DNA of 11,169 nucleotides from NCBI RefSeq assembly GCF_001445575.1, contig NZ_CP013201.1:1-11169 (forward strand), read 5' to 3'. Below, piece after piece: positions 1-8,821 of the stretch. Position 1 is the stretch's first letter. Each line of letters begins with the position of its first letter. A model generated the notes under the pieces. That model was not told the origin of the DNA, searched no databases, and was given only the letters and a program-made list of their open reading frames with translations. Source of the stretch: Arthrobacter alpinus (GTDB taxonomy: Bacteria > Actinomycetota > Actinomycetes > Actinomycetales > Micrococcaceae). The position numbers and the translations under genes are program-made.

Positions 1-1381
1 GCTACAGTCATTTCGCAGCTACCCATTGAAGAATTTGGGGCGTGGGTTTGGCCTGCACCCGGGCACTGCTGTGGGTAGAAGCCGGCTTGCCGAGAATTCA
101 GGAGCTATTGACTGGCGCCGAGGAACGTCTCGCTGCCGAAAATGGCAAGGGTCCGGACACGACAGAAAGTTGGGACGAACACTTCTGAACTTGGCCCGTT
201 TCGAATATCAGATCCACCTGGGCGAGTTCACTGCCGTCATCCCGGAGTTGGAGGCGGCAACGAATGAGGGCGACGCCGCGTATCGTCTCAATTGCGCGTG
301 CCTGCTGGTTCCTGCCCTAGCAGCAGTTGGCCGTGAGTTGGATGCGATTGCGCTGGCCAACGCATCGAGACGGACGCTGCAGCCCTTGGCGTGACTCCAC
401 TTTTCAGTGATTACGCTCGCAACGGAAAGGCGATCGCCCAGATTGGAGCGGGCAGTGGATCGACTGCGTTGCGATGCTTCAGGATGAAATTGGAGGCTTG
501 CACCGCCCCGTTCCTTACCGCGGCGGTTTGATCGAGCTCAACCTTGGCTTGGCACATGCATTTGCCGGACGTGGGGCCGAGGCAGTGCAGGTGCTCATGT
601 CTGCGGCGGCCAGCTTGAAGCCCGGAATAGTGACCATGCTCTGGGCTTATGCTGCGCTGGCCTTCTGTCACGCCCAAGTCAACAATGAACAGGGCAAGGG
701 CTGGAACTGGCCGAATCCGTCCTTGGCCAACCTTGTGGACCAACCAAGCCATGCTCAATTCTTCACGCACCTGGCGCTGCGCTGGCTCGATGACCCGCGG
801 GCAACGGAACAAATGCATCTCTCAGCCTCGTTGACATTGACAAGGGACGGTTTGCCATGGCCTCCATGTCACTTTTCGCCGCAACCATCCAGGCGACCGA
901 CAAGGATTACGCGCTGTTGGAGGATGTTTCCCTACGCCGTCAAGGCCCCATGGCAACGCTGAATGTATTACTGGCACGCAGTTGCCGGACTAAAGATGCC
1001 GAAAAGGCGCTGGAAGCTGCGCACATTGCTGAGACATTGAAGCTCGACGCCGTCGAATCCCGATGTGCGGTTCTCGCCTTGGACTTCGCGAGGGACGCGG
1101 GACGAAACTCCTTGGCCAGGCTGGCATCGCAGCGTTTGGACCGCCTCCACAAGAACCTGCCAAAACTGCCCTTCCAGCCCAAGTGCGGGGTCAAGCTCAC
1201 ACAGCGGGAAATTCAGGTGGCGAAGTTGGCCAAACGCGGGCTTGGCAACCGTGCCATTGCTGACAGGATCGGCGTCTCTGTCAGGACGGTGGAAGGTCAT
1301 CTCTATCAGCTGTACAGCAAGCTGGGCATCACCACGAGCATGAGCTTACTGAAGACCAGGACTTCTAGGCAATGGCAGTGA
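1..1381 (+). CDS. Large LuxR-family transcriptional regulator, C-terminal part (5' truncated by window)
   Basis: The last ~60 residues form a LuxR/GerE helix-turn-helix (about 1193-1360; motifs LTQREIQVAKLA and SVRTVEGHLYQLYSKL), which binds DNA. The ~400 residues before it are alpha-helical and Ala/Leu-rich, resembling the TPR-like middle of large (~900 aa) LuxR regulators whose N-terminal ATPase module would lie before the window. Reading frames change near 60, 178, 373, 439, 690, 715 and 832. All but one (near 715) are fixed by adding one base beside an identical base, giving for example WVLACTRALLWVEAG and HLSALVDIDKGRF. I treat it as one gene with read errors. The stop overlaps the ATG of the next, paralogous regulator, suggesting co-transcription and translational coupling. 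The family assignment is secure; the ligand and target genes are unknown, with the downstream polysaccharide operon the natural candidate. Confidence 0.85.
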
Positions 1382-4107
1382 ATTCCGGAAACCACCGCCA
1401 GCATGATCCCCCTACGCTTGCTACGCCGTTCTGCCGCCAGGAAGAACTGGAAGAATTGACCAACCAGCTACATCGATCTGGCTGCAGTGCCATCTTCTTG
1501 AGCAGTGAAATGGGGCTGGGCACCACCTCCTTGCTGCGTGAACTGGCCAAAGCAACCTCCTCCCACGCAGCCGTGATTTCGCTGCAGGGAACGCCGTCGT
1601 TGGCATCTATACCGTTTGGAATTCTTGCTCCTTTTCTACGCCGTACTTCGAATGCGTTTGTAGAATCTCATGTTGATGCCATCAGGAAAACCCTCGCTCT
1701 TTTGGACGAGCAAGAAACAAAACTGCGGGCAGAGCTTGGCAACGATGTGGAGCTCGGCAAGCCTTTGTTGATCATCGACGATCCGGCTTCATTGACAGGG
1801 CCACAGCTGAGTAGTGGTCAACCTAGCTCAGGCGGAGAAGATCCAGGTGGTTATTGCCCACCGTGCAGGCAATGAACCCGTCAGTCCCTTGCCGCAACTT
1901 TGGACGCCGGCGTCGCTGAAAGGTTCCATTTGTGGGCCTGACGCGGGAGGACGGACACGCGTTTTGCGCCGGGTTGCTGGGTGGGACACCCACGGCAAAC
2001 ACCGGCTGGTACTTTTGGCACACCGCTGCCGGGAACCCGCTTCTCATCAAGCTGCTCATGGACGATGCCCTGGCTAGTGGAAAGTTGCACCTGCGAAACG
2101 GTCTGTGGGTGATGGACATTGCGTCGGTACCTGCCGGTTACCAATTACAGTCGGTGGTCAGGGAACAACTGCGTGGGCTATCAGCGGTGGCGCTGAGGAC
2201 CCTAAACCTTGTGGCTTTGAGCGAACCTGTTGCAGCTGAAATAGTCAGCAAGCAGATGGGAACAGAAGCGTTGGCGGAACTTTTTGAACGCCATCTGCTC
2301 CAGGAAACCCTTGACGGAACCGCATTGCTGAGGCTGATCAACCCGGTCTACGGGGAGTTATTCGCGAACTGGTGCCACGAGCCCAGAGCCGCATGTTGAC
2401 AGCCGGCTCATCAATGAGCTCAAGATGGAATCCACCACACCCGAGTCCGCCTTGCGGATGGTCATTGGACGCTGGAAAGTGGTCTTCCGGTCCCCGATGA
2501 AGACCTGTTGAAAGCTGCCATTTTTGCGTGCAAGCTCTATGAAACCGGGATGGCCTTGCGGCTCGCCGACGAGGTTACTGGTCCTCGAAACTACGGCAGG
2601 GCTCACGCCATCAAGGCGCGTGCTCGGTTCAACGTGGGGGAGTACGCGGCAGCGGCGGCACTGTGGAGAATGCTCCGGAGAGTGCCGGTAGTGTCTCAGA
2701 ACTCATGTTGGTGGACTGTGCGGGCTGCCACAAAGTCGGCGCTAGGGCTTGCTGCGGACACCATCCATGGTGATGCCATCACCTTGCGCTTACACGCTGA
2801 CAGACTTGCGGGCGGCGATCCGCAGAACGCTCAGGACATCCTATTGCGGGCTGGGGAGCGGGCCAACATCATTGATTTGATGGCTCATTCCAGGTCTGGC
2901 GAGTACCACCTGATGCAGCCGCACATACAAAACGTGCTCGGCAGAACTACCGGAACTGATGATGCGGATCATTTGTGCAACCGGTCCATGGCTTTGGCGC
3001 TGGATGCCGAGAGGTTGAGCGCCTTGGGCCAACCCGTCGCCGGAATGGCACGGGCCATGTCGGCCTCGCGATTGTTCAGGCCGAGGATCATGACGTGTAC
3101 TTCGTGCCGGAAATGATCATCACCCGGGCTCAGGTTGCCTCGTTGACGGCGGGGCTGTGGGACGAGGCGGAGCAGCTAATGCAGTCTCTCGCCGTCGACG
3201 TCGGTAAGGCCACCATTTCCTTTGGTGGCAGTGTTGGTGTTGCCCGCGGAATGATGCTGCTGCGCCAGGGTCGCACCACTGCAGCGTTGGCGTCGCTGCT
3301 GGAGAGCTGTGATGGTCTGGCGCACAGCGATCCACAGCAGCTCTTGGGCTATTGCTCAGCAATGGCGGCGTATGCGGCCGCTAAATCGGGACGCCTCGAC
3401 ACTGCGCGGGAGCTGGTTCGGCAGTACTCGGAGGACACCGGTATGTTCATCGTGGTAGCCCATGAACGAGCCTTCATTGCTGCAGCGCGTGAATATTTGG
3501 ACGGCGATGGGGCAGGTATTGCCGAGCTTTTCAGCTTGGCCGATGATCTCCATGCACGAGGACAATTCACAGCGGAGCTCAATGCGCTGGCTCTGCTGCT
3601 GGAGTTTGAACCGAGCCAAGCGCGACGCCGGATCCTGGCTATAGCGACACAGGTGGAGGGCCGCTGGGCTGCAGGCTGGCCTCCTTTGCCGAGGCGCTTG
3701 AGCAAAGAAGCGCTCCAGTGCTGGTGAATGTGGGCGAACAGCTTTTGGAAGCACAAATGTACCAATACGCTGGCAGGGCATTCCCGGTTGGCATCGTCCG
3801 CGTTAGCCAAGGACCGCCACTCTCTTCTGTCACATCGGGTGCGTGACGGTCTTGAACGGGTCGACGCTGCCGTTGGCGAGGTGCAGGAGTCGAGGCCCGG
3901 GTACGTGGCGGTCATCACCGACTCCAAGAACGGTTGACCGCTAGAGAGCTCGAAATCTCGCTCATGGCCGCACAGGGACTGAGCGATAAGTCCATTGCGG
4001 CTGCCCTCCATGTCTCGGTTCGAACAGTTGAAGGGCACCTGTACAGGGCCTATGCAAAGCTGGAGATTACCGACCGCAATGATCTGGTGCAGGTTCTCTC
4101 TGATTAG
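1372..4107 (+). CDS. Large LuxR-family regulator with N-terminal ATPase-like module (~915 aa after frame correction)
   Basis: This is a full-length paralogue of the upstream gene. The N-terminus (from 1372) resembles a P-loop module. The Walker A position (1501-1530) reads SSEMGLGTTS, so the usual GK[S/T] lysine is a threonine. A Walker B-like hydrophobic-Asp-Asp motif (PLLIIDDP, about 1762-1785) is kept. GLTREDGHAF and AAGNPLLIKLL are typical of the following NTPase region. A long helical array (about 2500-3930) leads to a LuxR helix-turn-helix at about 3936-4095 (LTARELEISLMAA, SVRTVEGHLYRAYAKL). Frame changes occur near 1811, 1915, 1931, 2354, 2403, 2465, 3079, 3675, 3782 and 3936. Most are fixed by one added base, giving for example SLERFHLVGLTRED and VIRELVPRAQSRML. 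The ATG overlaps the preceding stop; the ribosome-binding site is weak. An intrinsic terminator follows. It is probably a dedicated regulator of the neighbouring polysaccharide genes (inference). Confidence 0.88.
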
Positions 4108-4148
4108 GAAACACCCCTCCGCTTTGGAGCACTAAGGAGCACCGGAAA

Positions 4149-4184
4149 CCACCGTCTTGCGTTGCGCGAGATGGTGGCTTTTTT
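4149..4184 (+). terminator. Rho-independent terminator after the regulator pair
   Basis: A 13-bp stem (4149-4161 with 4165-4177), continuous apart from two G-U wobbles, closes a 3-nt loop. After one C it is followed by six T residues (4179-4184). It lies 41 bp past the regulator stop codon and separates the regulatory unit from the polysaccharide operon, which therefore needs its own promoter further right. Confidence 0.88.
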
Positions 4185-4360
4185 GTGCGCCAGGTATCCA
4201 GAACCAAGTACCGTGCTCCAGGGTGTGAGTACCTCTACAAGTATTCCCAGCATCATACTCAGGCAACCTGCGACTAATAGCGTAGTGGCCACTCGTGCAC
4301 GCAGTGCTCGGAGGCCGTAGCTAGAGGTATCCCACCGGATATCTGTGCAGGAAGGTCTCA
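4185..4360 (+). promoter_or_regulatory. Presumed promoter/operator region for the polysaccharide operon
   Basis: No large gene is seen here. It lies between a strong terminator and the first operon gene, so a promoter is expected, but I see no convincing -35/-10 pair. Two adjacent palindromes stand out: a perfect 10-mer AGTGGCCACT at 4284-4293 and a perfect 8-mer CGTGCACG at 4294-4301. The second sits within a nearly symmetric CACT...AGTG frame at 4290-4306. An 8-bp inverted repeat (TACCTCTA at 4230-4237 and TAGAGGTA at 4322-4329) flanks them. These are candidate operator sites for the LuxR-type regulators. The regulatory role is inferred from position only. Confidence 0.4.
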
Positions 4361-4648
4361 ATGTCTAGTCCAGAGCACGCGGTGGTGCACCTTGCTGGGG
4401 GAGTTAAAGCCTGTCTCGAAGCGCACCTACGCCACGTAGTTACCTATGCTTCGCCCTCACCCCAACAAGATCTGTCCAATCTCTGTCATTGGGCTCCTTA
4501 TTCGGAGCCGGCGGCGGATAAGCCTTCTGAGACCAAGGCTTTCCCCCAGCCGTCGTCGGCTCCCCTTAGTCGCTGGAACCACTGGCCGCAGCAGCGGTCA
4601 GTGGTGAGCGTTCTCGCTCTGTGCCCATTCGGAAAGGGGATGTCATGA
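4361..4648 (+). CDS. Possible small ORF (95 aa) translationally coupled to the glycosyltransferase gene
   Basis: I do not recognise this protein. In favour: an excellent Shine-Dalgarno (AGGAAGG, 4349-4355) five bases before ATG, and an ATGA overlap with the next gene (its TGA is 4646-4648, the next ATG is 4645-4647). It is also uninterrupted for 288 bp in a window where real genes break often. Against: no hydrophobic segment or domain, mixed codon usage, and its last 130 bp are packed with hairpins, suggesting a structured untranslated leader instead. It could be a leader ORF controlling the downstream gene or simply chance. With frequent base deletions in this sequence its true frame cannot be trusted. 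Confidence 0.25.
   Translation: MSSPEHAVVHLAGGVKACLEAHLRHVVTYASPSPQQDLSNLCHWAPYSEPAADKPSETKAFPQPSSAPLSRWNHWPQQRSVVSVLALCPFGKGMS
4492..4619 (+). promoter_or_regulatory. Structured leader: five consecutive small hairpins before the first operon gene
   Basis: Five non-overlapping stem-loops lie in 128 bp. 4492-4509 has a 6-bp stem GGCTCC/GGAGCC. 4521-4540 has a 6-bp stem AGCCTT/AAGGCT. 4548-4561 has a 5-bp stem AGCCG/CGGCT with a 4-nt loop. 4579-4604 has an 11-bp stem with one G-U pair and loop AGCA. 4606-4619 has a 5-bp stem GAGCG/CGCTC with a 4-nt loop. The last ends 12 bases before the ribosome-binding site. None has a T-tract, so these are not simple terminators. I could not match a known riboswitch class. 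A role in translation control or attenuation is inference. Confidence 0.45.
4631..4639 (+). promoter_or_regulatory. Ribosome-binding site fixing the start of the glycosyl-1-phosphate transferase
   Basis: The purine run GGAAAGGGG ends five bases before the ATG at 4645. This supports that ATG over the in-frame GTG at 4621, which would place the Shine-Dalgarno inside the gene. Confidence 0.7.
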
Positions 4649-6206
4649 GCATTCTCAAAAACCACTCAACGTTTTTGTCGACCGGCACCCTAGCCGGAAC
4701 CGGACGGCGCCAGACGCTGAAGCCAGCGCATAGCAAACACGCAGTGTGGGACGCACGGCTGCGCCCCGCCACCACAGGCAACTTGGTGACAGGCGTCAAC
4801 TGGTCTACCGCCTACGCCCGCAACATTCGTCTTACAGACTTCATCGTCACTTTGACTGTCGTGGCCGTTGCCTTCATGGGGCGGTTCATGTTCGATGGCT
4901 CCACAGCCTTGCAAGGAGCAACCATCCAATACATTCCCTTGAGCATTCTTGTGCTGCTCATGTGGAACGCGGATCTGAATTGTTCCGCACCCGCGACAAG
5001 CGAATCTTTGGTTCAGGGGCCACCGAATATAAGCGAATCATCCATTCAACCCTGCGTGCCTTTGGTCTGCTGGCCATCTTCTTGGTGGTCCTCAAATTTG
5101 ACATTGCACGTGGATTCTTCGCCATAGCGTTGCCCCTGGGTGTTCTCCTTCTGCTGGTGAGTCGGTGGCTGTGGCGCAGGTGGTTGGCCAGGCGTCGAGC
5201 AGCGGGGAGCTACTTCTCTAACGCCGTGGTGATGGGTGGCACCGAAGATGCCGGCTACGTCATCTCCCAGTTGCGGTCCAACCCAGGCACCGGATACAAG
5301 GTGGCAGGCGTGGCACTGACATCCCTCACCGCTGGTACCGAACTCACGCCGCCGTGGTACCGAGTTCCCGTCTTTTCTAGCGAAGCGCAGCTTGAAAAAA
5401 TACTGTCCGCAACCGGGGCAGACACAGTCATCGTTGCAGGAAACTTACCCGGTGGCCCTAGTGCTATTCAGCAGCTTGGTTGGGATTTGGGTGAACTGCA
5501 TACAGAACTTGTCCTATCATCAACCTGACCAATGTGGCTGGACCCAGGGTGCACTTCCGCCCCGTGGAAGGACTGCCGCTGATGCACGTTGAGCTTCCGC
5601 AGTACTCGGGTGCCAAACATGTGTGAAGCGTGCCATGGATATAGCATTCTCGTCCTTTGCGCTGCTGGTCTTGCTGCCGCGATGCTGGTCCTGGCCGTGG
5701 TTGTCCGGCGAGACAGCCACGGACCGGCATTCTCCACCAGGACCGGGTGGGCCGGAACGGTCAAGTATTTCAAATGATCAAATTCCGTTCCATGGTCACT
5801 AACGCAGAAAGCATCCTTTCAAGCCTGAAAAATGCCAATGAGACCGACGGGCTGATGTTCAAGATGGCAATCGATCCGAGGGTTACCCGCTGCGGACGCT
5901 GGATGAGGAAGTACTCACTGGATGAGTTGCCACAATTCTGGAACGTTCTCAGGGTGACATGAGCTTGGTTGGTCCTCGGCCGCCTTTGAAAAAAGAAGTT
6001 GATGAGTATGAGAAGCCAACGCATCGTCGGTTGCTGATCAAGCCAGGCATCACCGGTCTGTGGCAAGTCAGTGGCCGGTCGGATCTTCCCTGGGATGAGG
6101 CTGTCCGTCTTGACTTGTATTACGTGGAGAACTGGTCGCTTACGGGGACTTCATTATCTTGTGGCGAACATTCAGAGCGGTCTACGAGCCAACAGGCGCC
6201 TACTAG
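4645..6206 (+). CDS. Undecaprenyl-phosphate glycosyl-1-phosphate transferase (polyprenyl glycosylphosphotransferase)
   Basis: It transfers a sugar-1-phosphate from a nucleotide sugar to undecaprenyl phosphate, the first membrane step of capsule or exopolysaccharide assembly. After correction it is 522 aa, normal for the two-domain WbaP/CpsE-like family. Order: four N-terminal membrane segments (for example VTLTVVAVAFMG, ALPLGVLLLLVS), a cytosolic nucleotide-binding-like domain (CoA_binding_3 type; VVMGGTEDAGYVISQL, about 5225-5270), a fifth membrane segment after KRAMDIAFSS, then the Bac_transf catalytic domain. The latter has KFRSM, SLDELPQFWNVL with the Asp-Glu pair, DMSLVGPRPP, KPGITGLWQVSGRS and LDLYYVENWSL. 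Frame changes near 4977, 5525, 5627, 5682, 5735, 5956 and 6148 are each fixed by one added base, and the corrected length is a multiple of three. Which sugar it uses cannot be told. It is the first clear gene of the operon, nine bases before the cytidylyltransferase. Confidence 0.93.
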
Positions 6207-6215
6207 GGGGATGGA

Positions 6216-6690
6216 ATGACGAAACGAATTGGATATGCGGCAGGTGCCTTCGATCTATTCCACGTAGGTCATTTGAACCTACTAAGGCAGGCGAAAGCGC
6301 ATTGCGACTATCTCATAGCCGGCGTTGTAGCTGACGATCTCCTCATAGCGACAAAGGGTCGTGCGCCTGTCATTCCACTGGCAGAACGCTTGGAAATTGT
6401 CCGCAATATCGGATTGGTAGATGAGGCCGTAGAGGAATTCTGCCAAATAAGTTGGACACCTGGCGGCAGACTCCATTTAACATCTTCTTCAAGGGCGACG
6501 ACTGGAAAGGTACGTTCAAAGGACTTACCTTGGAGCGCGACTTTGCAGAAGTGGGCGTGAAAGTTGTCTATTTCCGTACACGGTTCATACTTCGAGTACG
6601 ATTTTGCGAACGGCTTTACATCAGATGAATTCTAGCGAAGAGTCATTTCGAATACAGACTGTTCCGTGGGTGAAGAATCTCAAGCGATAA
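6216..6690 (+). CDS. tagD: Glycerol-3-phosphate cytidylyltransferase-like nucleotidyltransferase (TagD family)
   Basis: It is predicted to join CTP and sn-glycerol 3-phosphate into CDP-glycerol plus pyrophosphate, in the cytosol. Visible signature: GAFDLFHVGHLNLL with the HxGH nucleotide-binding motif at residues 16-19, then ERLEIVRNIGLVDEA, FFKGDDWKGT and VYFPYTVHTSSTILR. The last replaces the classical RTxGISTT of Bacillus TagD, so another phospho-alcohol substrate is possible. Two frame changes (near 6446 and 6574) are fixed by adding one A and one C, giving 158 aa, near family size. The C-terminal ~25 residues after LHQMNSS look unconserved and the true stop may lie slightly earlier. The ribosome-binding site AGGGGG (6205-6210) overlaps the preceding stop codon, so it is co-translated with the sugar transferase. 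It suggests the polymer carries glycerol phosphate or a CDP-activated alcohol. Confidence 0.82.
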
Positions 6691-6715
6691 TTAGCTTTTT
6701 GGTCTCAATATAAGT

Positions 6716-7491
6716 ATGAATCCGGGGAAAATGAAAATAATCCAGAAACGGTCCGCAATGGAGATTGAATTTGCGAATCCAGGCAGACGAAGTAACGCTC
6801 TTGCAAGTCGGGGATCCGCCCTTGTTGTTGGAGTTGTCGTTGTTTTGTCTGCGGTAGGTTTGGCGGGATGTCAACAGCCGGTTCACACGGTGGATGTCGG
6901 CGCTGCGGGATCAACTTCTGGGCCCGTCTCTTCAAGCGGCACCGTGCCCTCCTCCGGATCTCGATCCCCAGGACGGAAGGGGCATCCTCGGCTCCGAGTG
7001 CGACGGTTGGAGGTCCTGGGTACATTGATTCAGCAACTGGGGCCCCCGTCGTAAAACGGCAAAATGCCTTGGCATCCGCACAGCAAGAAAAGGCCCCAGT
7101 AGGAACACTCGAATCTGGAGTTAAATATGCTGACGGTGTTGCCGTAAGTATTTCAGGTTTCGCCAGAGGTATTGTGTCCGACCAAAGCGCTGGATCCATC
7201 AAGGGCCAGACCTACATAAAGATGTCCATTAAGATTACAAACGATTCCACCTCCAATGTCGATTTGTCACAAGTGATAGTTACACTAAAATTTGGCCCGG
7301 GCTCGACTGTGGCTTCCCCGGTTTACCCGGATTCAACCACAAGCGATTTCTTCGGAACGGTCAAACCCGGTGGAGTTCAATCTGGCGAGTACGCCTTTGC
7401 CATTCCGGCTCAACCGATGGCTTCAACCCTCTATGTTGACATTGACGGCAACCACCAACCGGCAGTAATTCAGGGAAAGTTCCCACTCTGA
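6716..7491 (+). CDS. Secreted lipoprotein with C-terminal Ig-like (DUF4352-like) domain
   Basis: A hydrophobic segment (ALVVGVVVVLSAVG) ends in the lipobox LAGC, with the lipidated Cys at codon 6869-6871, so the protein should be anchored on the outer face of the membrane. A Ser/Gly/Pro-rich linker follows (for example TSGPVSSSGTVPSSG), then a beta-rich domain (about 7120-7480). The domain carries VAVSISGFARGIV, YIKMSIKITNDST and YAFAIPAQPMASTLYVDIDG, as in DUF4352/telokin-like Ig domains. One frame change near 6970 joins the halves, and corrected length is about 244-258 aa. Starts at 6716, 6731 and 6758 are all possible; none has a well-spaced Shine-Dalgarno. Its stop overlaps the ATG of the flippase gene (TGATG). 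Function is unknown; position suggests a role in export or surface retention of the polymer. Confidence 0.8.
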
Positions 7492-8783
7492 TGGGTACTT
7501 TTTCCAAGGTATTTGGGCGAATTACTTGTTCTGCAAGCCGTGGAATCTTCGGAGGGGTGGCGGCGCAGGGATCGCAAGCTGCAGTGAGTTTCGTGTTGCA
7601 GATCATCGCCGCCAGAATGCTCGGTCTCGAAGGGCTCGGTAGATTTGCGATACTCTACGGCGTTCTGCTGCTAGTAACTGCACTAGTCAGCGGATTCATT
7701 GGTGATACCTTGACTGTTCTCGATCGCTTTGATCGCCATGTGCGCTTTACGCTCCAGCTGTGGTGCGTTGGTCTCAGCTTCGGAGCTGCCATAGCTGCCG
7801 CATTTGTCGTGATGATGGCCCGGTTCCTCACTCCCATTGAGGCGGTCGCATTCTCTGGGGCCATTGCAATATTGTCCTAGAAGATACGCTCAGACGAACA
7901 CTAATGGCTAATCTGTTGTATTGGAAATCGTTATCGTCGATTTGATTGGCCTACTTGTGCATTGTTGGTACTGGGTTTTTTGGCAGCAACAGTTCGGCCG
8001 AGTCTCGTTATATTCTTTCTTTCGATTTTGGGCGGCCAATTGGTTGCTTTATTCGCCGCAGTCATGTTGCTGCCGCGGAGCGAGCGGTTCCTCGTCATGC
8101 GGGTTGTGAAATGTACCAGTTCGGTTCCAAAATACGGCATTTGGCGTGCAGCCCAACAGGCAGTCCGCCCGGGACTGCTTACCGTTGTTCGAATGACAAT
8201 TCTTGTCCTGGTAGGGGCGGCCGTAGTTGGGCAAGTTGAAGTCGCCCGCATCTACGTTGCGCCGATGATGCTCGTAGTCAGCGGCGCATCATCATTCTAT
8301 TCACATCCTTTGCAAGAAACGGCGACACTTCCATCCGTGAACTGTTGGGGCGGGCGGATCGTGCGGTACTGGGGTTGGCCGGCGTTTCGATTGTTGTTGG
8401 AGGACTCGGTCTTTACTTTGCCCGTAATTGGACATTTGGTAACCGGGCAACATCCCCTAGTTCTTGCTGTCGCAGGGTGATTTTTATTCAATCTCTGTCT
8501 CAGCAGTTACTCCGTATGGTGCACTGGCCGCGGTTCGCGGTAGACAGTCAGCTGTACTTGGCCTTCGAGTATTGGACTCATTCATATCTTTTGTCCTCGC
8601 TGTGGCCGTACTTCAAACCAATTTGACACCGGCGCTCATTCCTAGTGCTCTAGCGGTTGGTTCAATTACCGGGGACTGCTAATACGTCAATTACTGCTAG
8701 TTCCGGCTTTGAAGTATGAGCTCGAAGTTCCACACCAAGTGAAACCTAAAATGCGGGATACATCCGCATCTGCGACCACGTGA
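7491..8783 (+). CDS. Polysaccharide flippase-like multi-pass membrane protein (Wzx/MOP type)
   Basis: After correction it is 432 aa with roughly ten to twelve hydrophobic segments (for example LLLVTALVSGFIGDTL, LGFLAATVRPSLVIFFL, LLTVVRMTILVLVGAAVV, LAGVSIVVGGLGLYFA). The N-terminus (GVAAQGSQAAVSFVLQIIAARMLGLEGLGRFAIL) is the hallmark opening of oligosaccharide flippases: Gln-rich first helix, then ARxLGxxGxGxFA. It would move the lipid-linked repeat unit from the inner to the outer leaflet. Frame changes near 7880, 7926, 7960, 8300, 8465 and 8672 are all fixed by one added base, and the corrected length is a multiple of three. The start ATG overlaps the lipoprotein stop by one base. An AGGGAAAG at 7472-7479 lies 11 bases upstream, rather far, so coupling is likely important. 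The C-terminal tail (about 30 residues) is polar and cytosolic. Family-level call; substrate unknown. Confidence 0.8.
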
Positions 8784-8821
8784 TTATCCGTGTCTACTTC
8801 TATTCAAGAAAGCAGCCGACA

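Noticed and set aside
3349..4038. Minus-strand ORF of 229 codons
   Set aside because: It is antisense to the helical and HTH region of the second regulator, whose corrected frames carry clear family motifs.
4104..4361. Minus-strand ORF of 85 codons with a hydrophobic stretch and a lipobox-like LLVAGC
   Set aside because: It runs straight through the strong terminator hairpin, uses a TTG start without a good Shine-Dalgarno, and has no recognisable domain.
4621..4644. GTG at 4621 as start of the glycosyl-1-phosphate transferase
   Set aside because: The Shine-Dalgarno at 4631-4639 lies downstream of it and is well placed for the ATG at 4645.
5525..6150. Programmed ribosomal frameshifting in the glycosyl-1-phosphate transferase
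   Set aside because: There are too many shifts, all in the missing-base direction, without slippery heptamers, and the same pattern occurs in every main gene; error is simpler.
7473..7484. Small inverted repeat GGGA/TCCC over the flippase ribosome-binding site
   Set aside because: A 4-bp stem is too short to claim as a regulatory hairpin.
8780..8821. Upstream GTG start for the secreted repeat protein
   Set aside because: It would put extra residues before a normal signal peptide and overlap the flippase stop; the ATG at 8822 gives a standard basic n-region.
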